A stretch of DNA of 64,000 bases from Pelagibius sp. CAU 1746 (GTDB lineage Bacteria > Pseudomonadota > Alphaproteobacteria > Kiloniellales > Kiloniellaceae), in NCBI RefSeq assembly GCF_039839785.1, contig NZ_JBDOQT010000001.1:1364001-1428000 (forward strand), read 5' to 3'. Numbering within the stretch: the stretch's first letter is position 1; each line of letters opens with the position of its first letter. Positions 28,349 through 36,110 of this stretch are shown piece after piece. A program made the position numbers and the translations under genes. The notes beneath the pieces are model-generated. The model did no database searches and had not been told where the DNA came from. It worked only from the letters and a program-made list of their open reading frames with translations.

Positions 28349-30394
28349 ATGACGTCCAGATCGGTATCGGCGGCGCGCTGCGCCGCCATCGTGGGACCCT
28401 ATACCAGCGGCAAGACCACCCTGCTGGAAGCCCTGCTCCTGCAAACCGGAGCCATCCACCGCAAAGGCTCGGTCGTCGAAGGCAACAGCGTCGGGGATTC
28501 CGCCCCCGAGGCGCGCGAACGCCAGATGACTACGGAACCGAACTTCGCGCACTGCTCCTATCTCGACGAGACCTGGTCCTTCATCGACTGCCCCGGCTCC
28601 ATCGAACTGGCGCAGGACACCCACGCCGTCCTCATGGGTGTCGACGTCGCCGTGGTCGTGGCCTCGCCGGAGCCCGAACGCGCCCTGACCCTGGCGCCGA
28701 TCTTCAAGTTTCTCGATGACCACCAGATCCCGCACATCCTCTTCGTCAACAAGATGGACAAGACGACGCTGCGGGTGCGCGACGTCCTGGAGTCCCTGCA
28801 ATCGGTTTCCGACCGTCCGCTGGTCCTGCGCCAGGTGCCGATCCGCGCAGGCGAGGAGGTGACCGGCTTCGTCGACCTGGTGAGCGAGCGGGCCTGGCAT
28901 TACAACCTCGACAAGCAGTCTAACCTCATCGAAATGCCCGACCAGGTGAAGGACCGCGAAGCGGAAGCGCGCCAGGAGATGCTGGAATCCCTGGCCGACT
29001 TCGATGACGGTCTGCTCGAGCAACTGTTGGAGGACAAGGTCCCGGCCTCCGGCGAGATCTACGAACAGATCGCCAAGGACCTGGCGGACGACCTCATCGT
29101 GCCGGTGCTCTTCGGCTCGGCCGAGCAGGGCCACGGCATCACCCGCCTGCTGAAGGCGCTGCGCCACGAAACGCCGGAGCCGGCGGCGACCGCCGCGCGC
29201 CTGGGCGTGCCCGAAGGCGCCCCGGGCGACGGAGCCCTGGCCGCCAGTGTGATCCGCACCTATCACCAGTCGCACACCGGCAAGATGTCGGTGGCGCGCA
29301 TCTGGCGCGGCGGCGTGAAAGACGGCGACACCCTGGGCGACGACCGGATTTCCGGCCTCTACCACCTGATGGGCGGGGAAACACGGAAGATCGACAGCGC
29401 CGGCGTCGGCGAGTTGGTCGCCCTGGGCCGCATGGAGACCCTGCAGACGGGCGACCTCTTAACCGGGGACGGCCGCCAGCCCGAGGCCGGGCTGCCGTGG
29501 CCGGAGGTGCCCAGGCCGGTCTTCAGCCTCGCCATCCGTCCGCACAACCGGCAGGACGAAGTGAAGCTGACGTCGAGCCTCGCCAAGCTGATCGAGGAAG
29601 ATCCCTCGCTGGCGCTGGAGCACAACGAGGACACCCACGAGATGCTGCTGCGCGGCCAGGGCGATATCCACCTGAAGCTGGCGGTCGACCGGCTGAAGAA
29701 CCGTTACAACGTCGAGGTCGACGCGGCGCGTCCGCAGACCGCCTACAAGGAAACCATCCGCAAGGGAACCAAGCAGCATTCGCGCTTCAAGCGCCAGACC
29801 GGCGGCCACGGCCAGTTCGGCGACGTACAGGTGGAGATCAATCCCCTGCCGCGCGGCGAGGGCTTTCAGTTCGTCGACAAGGTGGTCGGCGGCGCGGTGC
29901 CGCGCCAGTACATCGGCGCCGTGGAGCATGGAGCGAAGGAGTACCTTTCGCGCGGCCCCCTGGGCTTCCCGGTGGTCGATGTCTCGGTGACGCTCTTCGA
30001 CGGCCAGCATCACTCGGTCGATTCCTCCGACCAGGCCTTCAAGACCGCGGGCCGCCTGGCCATGGCCGAAGGCATGCCGAACTGCGAGCCGGTGCTGCTG
30101 GAGCCGATCTACGAAGTCACCATCACGGTGCCCAACGAGTTCACCAACAAAGTGCACTCGCTGGTCTCGGGCCGGCGCGGCCAGATCCTCGGCTTCGAGA
30201 TGCAGGCCGGCTGGAAGGGTTGGGACGCCCTCAAGTGCCACCTGCCCGAGGCCGAGCTGCAGGATCTGATCATCGAACTGCGCTCGCTCACCGTGGGGGT
30301 CGGCAGTTTCGACTGGCGTTTCGATCATCTGCAGGAGCTGACCGGCAAGCTGGCCCAGCAGGTCATCGCCCAGCGCCAAGGCGGCGAGGCTTGA
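28349..30394 (+). CDS. elongation factor G-like translational GTPase paralogue
   Basis: 681-aa EF-G-type GTPase starting MTSRSVSAAR after a strong GGAGGAAG site. The G1 P-loop is GPYTSGKTT rather than GHVDAGKT, and G3 is DCPGS rather than DTPGH, so the usual catalytic His is Ser. G4 NKMD is intact. Domains II-V follow, with GHGQFGDVQVEINP (domain IV), GGAVPRQYIGAVEHG and LVSGRRGQILG. These departures mark the secondary EF-G (FusA2-like) group, whose role may be specialised. The main fusA is presumably elsewhere. Confidence 0.88.
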   Translation: MTSRSVSAARCAAIVGPYTSGKTTLLEALLLQTGAIHRKGSVVEGNSVGDSAPEARERQMTTEPNFAHCSYLDETWSFIDCPGSIELAQDTHAVLMGVDVAVVVASPEPERALTLAPIFKFLDDHQIPHILFVNKMDKTTLRVRDVLESLQSVSDRPLVLRQVPIRAGEEVTGFVDLVSERAWHYNLDKQSNLIEMPDQVKDREAEARQEMLESLADFDDGLLEQLLEDKVPASGEIYEQIAKDLADDLIVPVLFGSAEQGHGITRLLKALRHETPEPAATAARLGVPEGAPGDGALAASVIRTYHQSHTGKMSVARIWRGGVKDGDTLGDDRISGLYHLMGGETRKIDSAGVGELVALGRMETLQTGDLLTGDGRQPEAGLPWPEVPRPVFSLAIRPHNRQDEVKLTSSLAKLIEEDPSLALEHNEDTHEMLLRGQGDIHLKLAVDRLKNRYNVEVDAARPQTAYKETIRKGTKQHSRFKRQTGGHGQFGDVQVEINPLPRGEGFQFVDKVVGGAVPRQYIGAVEHGAKEYLSRGPLGFPVVDVSVTLFDGQHHSVDSSDQAFKTAGRLAMAEGMPNCEPVLLEPIYEVTITVPNEFTNKVHSLVSGRRGQILGFEMQAGWKGWDALKCHLPEAELQDLIIELRSLTVGVGSFDWRFDHLQELTGKLAQQVIAQRQGGEA

Positions 30395-30419
30395 GCGGCG
30401 GAGCGGTCGTGCAGCGGGT

Positions 30420-31910
30420 TTAGGCCGGCACCGGCACCGCCGGGCCGCACAGCGCCGCGTCCTGGGTGGTGCTGTCTTTGGCCGTGCTCTTGGGGGGCAG
30501 GGTGAAGGTGACTTTGGTGCCTTCGCCGAGGATGCTCTCCAGGGTGAAGCTGCCGCCGTGCATCTCGACCAGCGACTTGGCGATGGGCAGGCCCAATCCG
30601 GTGCCGCCGAAGCGGCGCGCGTAGCTGGTCTCCACCTGGCCGAAGGGGGTCAGTACCTTTTCGATGTCGCCGGGCTGGATGCCGATGCCGGTGTCGGCGA
30701 CGGTGAACTGCAAGGCGCCGTCGGGCGCGGCGCCCAGCCACACGCTGATGCCGCCGCCTTCGGGCGTGAACTTGACGGCGTTGGACAGCAGGTTGATGAG
30801 CACCTGCTTGATGCGCCGTTCGTCGCCGTAGCCGGCCGGGAGGCCGCTCGCGACGTTGGAGGTCAGGGTCACCTCGTCGGTCTCGGCCTGCTTCTCGACC
30901 AGGCGCAGGCAGCTTTCCAGCAGATGGACGGCGTCGAACGCCTCGCGGTCCAGGGGCATTTCGCCGGCTTCGACCTTCGACATGTCGAGCACGTCGTCGA
31001 CGATGTTCAGCAGGTGCCGGCCGGACGACCAGATGCTGTGCGCATATTCGCGCCGGGTTTCGTCGCTGCTGGCGCCGGGTATCTCGGACTTGAGAATCTC
31101 CGAGAAGCCGAGGATGGCATTGAGCGGCGTGCGCAGTTCGTGGCTCATGGTGGCCAGGAATTCCGACTTCAGCCGGTTGGATTCTTCGGCGCGCGCGGCG
31201 GCACGGGCCAGGTCCAGGTTCTTGAAGTAGTGCCGCCTGGTTTGCCGCTCGCTGAGCCAAACTCCCAGGATCAGCAGCAGGTAGAGCAGCAGGAAGGTGC
31301 TGCCGACCACGATCTGCAGCACCGTCTGGCGCCGTTGAATCGTGGCCAGCAGATCGGTGACGTCGTAGTAGACCTCGAAGACGCCTTCGATGCTGCCGGA
31401 GGCGGAGATGATCGGCACGTAGCTGGCCAGCACGTCGCGGTCCTCGACCGTCTGTTCGAAGCCGCTGAAGGTGTCGCGATGGGTCAACTCGCTGGCGCCG
31501 TGGCCGGTGCGTGCCGCCAGGAAGCCCGCGTTGGCGCTCTTGTCCTCGCCGATCTGGGCGAGTTCGGTGGAGAAGACGGTGAGGCCGTTCTGGTCGTAGA
31601 TCTTGATTTTCAGGATCGACAGCCCGCGCAGGCGCGTCAGCAGGCTCTTCTGGATCGCCTGGGTTTCCGGGTGGCGGCGGATCGCATCCGGCGAGAGGAA
31701 ATGCGCGGTGGTGAGAAAGCCGGCGTGGGCGTCCCAGACCACGTTGGAGAAGATCTGCGCGACCGCGGTGTTGCTGCGCTCGGCCATGGCGTTCAGATCG
31801 TCGCTTGCGACCTGCTTGTACATGCCGATCATCAGCACGCTGGCGGCGATTACGACGAGCCCGGCAAAGAGCGCGAATCGCTTGGTGAGCGAAAGAGACA
31901 GATCCGCCAT
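30420..31910 (-). CDS. membrane sensor histidine kinase without adjacent partner
   Basis: 496-aa kinase: TM1 at residues ~12-32, an extracytoplasmic double-PAS/Cache-like region (~35-195) and TM2 around 197-217. Then a short helix, HisKA with SHELRTPLNAILGFSEIL near 252, and an ATPase with NLLSNAVKFTPEGGG, VADTGIGIQPGD and GGTGLGLPIAKSLVEMHGG. No receiver domain is attached and no response regulator gene is adjacent, so it is an orphan kinase. It diverges from msrP across a 301-bp gap. Signal unknown. Confidence 0.93.
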   Translation of the reverse strand: MADLSLSLTKRFALFAGLVVIAASVLMIGMYKQVASDDLNAMAERSNTAVAQIFSNVVWDAHAGFLTTAHFLSPDAIRRHPETQAIQKSLLTRLRGLSILKIKIYDQNGLTVFSTELAQIGEDKSANAGFLAARTGHGASELTHRDTFSGFEQTVEDRDVLASYVPIISASGSIEGVFEVYYDVTDLLATIQRRQTVLQIVVGSTFLLLYLLLILGVWLSERQTRRHYFKNLDLARAAARAEESNRLKSEFLATMSHELRTPLNAILGFSEILKSEIPGASSDETRREYAHSIWSSGRHLLNIVDDVLDMSKVEAGEMPLDREAFDAVHLLESCLRLVEKQAETDEVTLTSNVASGLPAGYGDERRIKQVLINLLSNAVKFTPEGGGISVWLGAAPDGALQFTVADTGIGIQPGDIEKVLTPFGQVETSYARRFGGTGLGLPIAKSLVEMHGGSFTLESILGEGTKVTFTLPPKSTAKDSTTQDAALCGPAVPVPA

Positions 31911-32211
31911 GGCGGTCGATGGCCCCCGAGATCCCTCGGTAACATTATTGTGCGAAAATCCACTCTGGCTTCATTACTGGATAGCAAACCGCTCTTTCCA
32001 ATTTATTAACCGTGACGGGAATCTTGGCGCGGCTATTCGCGCGGACGTCGGGAAATCCCGTCGAATCCGCCCGCAGCCCGCGGTTTTCGGCGTTTCCCGC
32101 GCGGTCCGGGGCGGGGGCTCTCGTTTAGTTGAATTGTCGCCCTCGCGCCGCCGCGCTACCTCCTTGAACGGTATCGCGGACCCCAAGGCAGTTGAAGGGA
32201 GCGGTCGTCGT
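31911..32211. other. intergenic region between the orphan kinase and msrP
   Basis: Roughly 300 bp. The first 120 bp (31940-32010) is AT-rich and probably carries the divergent promoters; the rest is GC-rich leader. An in-frame open extension of msrP crosses it without family similarity. No gene seen. Confidence 0.4.
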
Positions 32212-33198
32212 ATGCTGATCCGCATCAAGAGGGGATGGGAAATCCCCGAATCTCAGGCGACGCCTGAAAGCGTGTTCCACAATCGCCGGCGCCTGCTGAA
32301 GGCCGCGGCCGCGGGGCCCGTCCTGCTGGGCGCTGCCGGCCTGCTGGCGGCTTGCGACGATACGCCGGCCCAGGCCGCGGCGGGCGAGGACCCCTCGGCC
32401 AAGCTCTATCCCGTGGGCCGCAATCCCGACTACATGCTGGACCGGCCGGTCACCGACGAGAGCCTGGCCACGACCTACAACAACTACTACGAGTTCGGCT
32501 CCTCCAAGAACATCTGGCAGAAGGCCCAGGCCTTGCCGATCCGGCCGTGGACCGTGACCCTGGACGGCATGGTCGAGCAGCCCCAGGAGATCGGTATCGA
32601 CGATCTGCTGGCCAAGATGCCGTTGGAGGAGCGGGTCTACCGCCACCGCTGCGTCGAGGCCTGGTCCATGGCGGTGCCCTACAGCGGCTTTCCGTTGAAG
32701 GCGCTGGTCGATCTCGCCCGCCCCTTGTCGTCGGCCAAGTACGTAAAGATGACGACCTTCCAGGATCCGGACACGGCCGGCGGCCAGCGCGCCGCCTGGT
32801 ATCCCTGGCCCTACGTCGAGGGCCTGACCATGGCCGAGGCGCGCCACCACCTGGCCTTCATCGCCACCGGCCTCTACGGCAAGCCGATCCCCAAGCAGAA
32901 CGGCGCGCCGCTGCGCCTCGCCGTGCCGTGGAAGTACGGCTTCAAGCACATCAAGGGCATCGTGCGCTTCGAGTTCACCGACGAGCGGCCGAAGTCCTTC
33001 TGGGAAGTCATCCAGGGCAGCGAATACGGCTTCTGGGCCAACGTGAACCCGGAGGTGCCGCATCCGCGCTGGAGCCAGGCGAGCGAGCGGGTGCTGGGCC
33101 TCAACGAGCGGGTGCCGACGTTGCTCTACAACGGCTACGCCGAATACGTGGCCGACCTCTACAAGGGCATGGACGCCCAGGAGAACATCTTCATGTAG
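32212..33198 (+). CDS. msrP: periplasmic protein-methionine-sulfoxide reductase catalytic subunit
   Basis: 328-aa molybdenum enzyme (formerly YedY) that reduces methionine sulfoxides in periplasmic proteins. A Tat signal NRRRLLKAAAAGPVLLGA, with the twin Arg, is followed by a lipobox-like LLAAC. The Mo-ligand Cys is in YRHRCVEAWSMAVPYSG near residue 148. C-terminal FKHIKGIVRFEF and EVPHPRWSQASERVLG are family motifs. AAGGGAGCGG lies before the ATG. In most genomes the heme-containing MsrQ is adjacent; here the gene is alone and followed by a terminator, so its electron donor is not evident. Confidence 0.94.
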   Translation: MLIRIKRGWEIPESQATPESVFHNRRRLLKAAAAGPVLLGAAGLLAACDDTPAQAAAGEDPSAKLYPVGRNPDYMLDRPVTDESLATTYNNYYEFGSSKNIWQKAQALPIRPWTVTLDGMVEQPQEIGIDDLLAKMPLEERVYRHRCVEAWSMAVPYSGFPLKALVDLARPLSSAKYVKMTTFQDPDTAGGQRAAWYPWPYVEGLTMAEARHHLAFIATGLYGKPIPKQNGAPLRLAVPWKYGFKHIKGIVRFEFTDERPKSFWEVIQGSEYGFWANVNPEVPHPRWSQASERVLGLNERVPTLLYNGYAEYVADLYKGMDAQENIFM

Positions 33199-33252
33199 GG
33201 TCCGGCGGCGCTCAGGCCCCGCTTTTCCGAGTTCCTCCAGCAGCCATATCCA

Positions 33253-33296
33253 GGCCCGCGACCCCGGACTGACCGGGCGCGGGCCATTTTTTTTTT
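33253..33296 (+). terminator. terminator after msrP
   Basis: Outer stem GGCCCGCG (33253-33260) / CGCGGGCC (33278-33285), with inner pairing CCCGG/CCGGG, followed by a ten-T run at 33287-33296. It lies 55 bp after the msrP stop. Confidence 0.85.
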
Positions 33297-33321
33297 CGGT
33301 CCGGCGGTTTGCAGGGGCCCC

Positions 33322-33352
33322 AAAGAAAAATGCCGGGCCCAAGGGCCCGGCA
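33322..33352 (-). terminator. terminator on the minus strand downstream of LysR
   Basis: TGCCGGGCCC (33331-33340) and GGGCCCGGCA (33343-33352) form a perfect 10-bp stem. On the minus strand it is followed by tttttcttt (33330-33322). It would end a transcript coming from the right, either the LysR mRNA or a short RNA from the 33.4-33.6 kb gap. Confidence 0.7.
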
Positions 33353-33652
33353 AGTTGAACAGGGAGGCTTCACGTCTGGGAGACGTAGGACCTAAAAAGG
33401 CCCTTCTCCGAGCGGGGGGCGCTCGGAACAGTGATCCGGCGGAGCCGCCGGGAAACTCGCGGGATGCTGCGTCGCAACATCCGATGACCTGAAGATAGGG
33501 ATTTGAGTTTCTTTTACTACATACATTCGGGCAGTGGTGATATGCGGGGCTTGCATAGCTGCTTAAGTCTATGAAAATTAATTAAAATAAGGCCCCGCAG
33601 ACCCCCTCGAATTAACCCCTATGGATGACACGGCGGCGGCCGGGAATAACAC
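33353..33652. other. structured intergenic region, possible small RNA
   Basis: 300 bp without a supported gene. It contains the hairpin CCGAGCG...CGCTCGG (33407-33424), a TCCGGCGGAGCCGCCGG hairpin (33436-33452) and an AT-rich stretch at 33570-33600 with alternating A/T runs. On the minus strand this gives promoter-like AT DNA, then two hairpins and the 33322-33352 terminator, as in an intergenic sRNA. A 54-codon minus-strand ORF (33392-33556) shows no coding signature. Confidence 0.35.
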
Positions 33653-34594
33653 TCAAAAGTTGGATTCGGCAACCTTACGTAGCAGAAAATCCCGGAAGAC
33701 CGAGATCCTCTTTGAGCGCCGCATCTCCTCCGCGTAAACGAAATAGGCATCGAACTGCGGTCCTGAGAGTTCCGGCAGCACCTGCACCAGGTCGGGGTTG
33801 GCCGCGGCCATGAACTCCGGCAGGGCGCCGATGCCGGCCCCCGACTGCACCGCCTTCATGACGCCGTAGACGTTGTTCACGGTCATCGCCGGGCGGCGCA
33901 GCTGGCCGTCCTTGTAGCCGACGCGCAAGAGCCAGTTCACGTCCGGAACCGGCGGCCGCACGTCCTCGCCGTAAACGACGATGCGATGGCTGTCCAGATC
34001 CTTGGCGGTCTGCGGCACGCCGTGCTTCTTGATGTAGCCGGCGGCTGCGTAGACGTGCATGTGCACCGTCATCAGGTGGCGCTGGATCAGGTCCGCCTGG
34101 CGCGGCGGCGAGAAGCGCACCGCCACGTCCGCTTCGCGCATCGAAAGGTCCACCTCGCGATCGAGCAGCAGCAGGTGGCACTCGATCTCCGGATAGACCT
34201 CGATGAACTCATGCATGCGCGCGGCCAGCCAGTGGGAGCCGAAGGCCACCGTGGTGGTGACCTTCAGCGGGCCCTTGGGGCGGTCCTTGCTCTCGGTGAG
34301 CTGCGCCTCGGTCATGGCCAGCTTGCCGAAGACCTCATGGGCCGTGCGGTACAGCAGTTCGCCCTGCTCGGTGAGGATCAGGCCGCGGGCATGGCGGTGG
34401 AACAGCGGCACCTTGAGGCTGTCCTCCAGAGCGGAAATCTGGCGGCTCACCGCCGATTGGCTGAGGTTCAGCAGCTCGCCCGCATGGGTGAAGCTGCCCG
34501 CCTCCGCCACCGCGTGGAAGATGCGCAACTTGTCCCAATCCATAATGGTGGCCCCGAGACCCCGCTTCTGGGGCAGGCCGACATCGTCCAACAT
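33653..34594 (-). CDS. LysR-family transcriptional regulator
   Basis: 313-aa regulator. Winged-helix N-terminus is DWDKLRIFHAVAEAGSFTHAG, then LNLSQSAVSRQISALEDSL, followed by the periplasmic-binding-like effector domain (LKVTTTVAFGSHWLA, EADVAVRFSPP, AVQSGAGIGALPEF). The ATG at 34594 has a perfect AGGAGG 5 nt upstream, favouring the longer protein over the in-frame ATG at 34543 (MDWDKL). It lies 145 bp downstream of trxB on the same strand. Target and inducer unknown; LysR regulators often act on neighbours, but no divergent gene is present. Confidence 0.9.
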   Translation of the reverse strand: MLDDVGLPQKRGLGATIMDWDKLRIFHAVAEAGSFTHAGELLNLSQSAVSRQISALEDSLKVPLFHRHARGLILTEQGELLYRTAHEVFGKLAMTEAQLTESKDRPKGPLKVTTTVAFGSHWLAARMHEFIEVYPEIECHLLLLDREVDLSMREADVAVRFSPPRQADLIQRHLMTVHMHVYAAAGYIKKHGVPQTAKDLDSHRIVVYGEDVRPPVPDVNWLLRVGYKDGQLRRPAMTVNNVYGVMKAVQSGAGIGALPEFMAAANPDLVQVLPELSGPQFDAYFVYAEEMRRSKRISVFRDFLLRKVAESNF

Positions 34595-34739
34595 GGTCGC
34601 CTCCTGGGGCGCGATCGCAGCCGGCGAAGCGGCAGCGGAATCCCGCCACCGCGGCGGGAGTTAAGAAGAAATACTGCTCCTGCGGCGGTGGGAAGCCCGA
34701 AACGCCGCGAATCAGTATAGGTCAGAGGGGTTAAGGAGG

Positions 34740-35729
34740 CTATTCCGCCGCCTTGCTGGCGGAATCCTCCTGCTCTGCGAGGAATTTTTCCGCTTCCAGG
34801 GCCGCCATGCAACCCATACCGGCGGCGGTGATGGCCTGTCGGAAAACCTTGTCGACGCAGTCGCCGGCGGCGTAGACGCCCGGGACCGAGGTGCGCGTGC
34901 CGCCGGCCTCGGCCAGGATGTAGCCCTCGCCGTCCAGGTCCACCGCGCCCCGGAACACCTTGGTGGCCGGGTCATGGCCGATGGCGATGAAGACGCCTTC
35001 GCAGGCCAGCTCGCCGGTCTCGCCGGTCTGGGTGTTCTTCAGCCGTACGCCCTCGACCCCGTCCATGGGGCCGTCGCCGCCCAGGATATCGTCGATGACG
35101 GCGTTCCAGCGCACCTCGATCTTGGGATGCCGGAACAGGCGCTCCTGGCCGATCTTCTCGGCGCGCAGCGCGTCGCGGCGGTGCACCAGGGTGACTTTCG
35201 AGCAGATGTTGGCCAGGTAGAGCGCTTCCTCCACGGCGGTATTGCCGCCGCCGACCACCACGACTTCCTTGTCGCGGTAGAAGAAGCCGTCGCAGGTTGC
35301 GCAGGCGGAGACGCCGCGGCCGTTGAACTTCTGCTCGCCGGGAATGCCCAGCCAGCGCGCCTGGGCGCCGGTGGCGATGATCACTGCATCGGCGGTGTAG
35401 GTGGTGCCGCTGTCGCCCTTCATGACGAAGGGGAGGCGCGAGAAATCCACCTCGTTGATGATGTCGGAGACGATCTCGGTGCCGACGTGCTCGGCCTGCT
35501 TTTGCATCTGCTCCATCAGCCAGGGCCCCTGGATGACGTCGGCGAAGCCCGGGTAGTTCTCCACATCGGTGGTGATGGTCATCTGCCCGCCCGGCTGCAG
35601 GCCTTGGACCAGCAGCGGTTTCAGGTTGGCGCGCGCGGTATAGATCGCCGCGGTCAGGCCGGCGGCGCCGGAACCGATGATGAAGACCTTGCTGTGTCGG
35701 GTATCGGCGCTGTGTCGGGTATCGGCCAT
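34740..35729 (-). CDS. trxB: thioredoxin-disulfide reductase
   Basis: 329-aa NADPH-dependent flavoprotein that recycles thioredoxin. FAD motif VFIIGSGAAGLTAAIYTARA near residue 16, redox CATC in VSACATCDGFFYRDKEV near 145, NADPH motif VVGGGNTAVEEALYL and C-terminal GVYAAGDCVDKVFRQAITAAGMG. The start MADTRHSADTRHSK contains a duplicated ADTRHS unit encoded by an 18-bp tandem repeat. The frame continues upstream for ~680 residues without family sequence, so the ATG at 35729 is used. Feeds the MsrB/MsrP repair line. Confidence 0.95.
   Translation of the reverse strand: MADTRHSADTRHSKVFIIGSGAAGLTAAIYTARANLKPLLVQGLQPGGQMTITTDVENYPGFADVIQGPWLMEQMQKQAEHVGTEIVSDIINEVDFSRLPFVMKGDSGTTYTADAVIIATGAQARWLGIPGEQKFNGRGVSACATCDGFFYRDKEVVVVGGGNTAVEEALYLANICSKVTLVHRRDALRAEKIGQERLFRHPKIEVRWNAVIDDILGGDGPMDGVEGVRLKNTQTGETGELACEGVFIAIGHDPATKVFRGAVDLDGEGYILAEAGGTRTSVPGVYAAGDCVDKVFRQAITAAGMGCMAALEAEKFLAEQEDSASKAAE
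35691..35726. repeat. 18-bp tandem duplication at the trxB 5' end
   Basis: Two perfect copies of gctgtgtcgggtatcggc (35691-35708, 35709-35726) lie inside the first codons of trxB and give ADTRHS twice. Recent in-frame slippage is the simplest origin. Confidence 0.9.
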
Positions 35730-36110
35730 GTCGGGGGGGACTCCAGACTCGAGATTGCCCTTGGAAAATAGAGACGCCGGCAGGGGCTCGCAAGGCGGCG
35801 AAGCGCCACTTTCTGTGGATCGCTGCCGACTTTCGTTCCGCCTGCCGTTCCGCCTGCCGTTCCGCCCGCCGTTTCGGTTGCCGATCCGCCTGACATCTGG
35901 CCCGGCGGCCAAGGCGCCGGCCAAGGGGGGGCCAAGGCACAGGCCAAGGCGGGGGGCCGGCGCGCCGCCCGCGTCCGCTGCAGGGCAGAGATCGACATAA
36001 AACATATGTAAAATGCAGTGCTTGTGTGTAATCTTGGCGCCGCGGCATCCCCACCACACGGATATGACGATGTTCTCTGCAGGACCGCGCCGCCCCGGCC
36101 GGGCGCGCGC
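35730..36110. other. intergenic region between trxB and the SulP gene, with a 12-bp tandem repeat
   Basis: Contains five 12-bp units of the type cgttccgcctgc (35834-35893, three near-perfect, two degenerate). From 36000-36020 comes an AT-rich segment (aaacatatgtaaaatgcag) that may hold the SulP promoter. Both strands have long open frames through the repeat, but these are compositional and match no family. No gene seen. Confidence 0.6.

Noticed and set aside
33392-33556. 54-codon minus-strand ORF
   Set aside because: No signal peptide, no motif and no usable ribosome-binding site. It lies in a hairpin-rich gap better explained as RNA or regulatory DNA.
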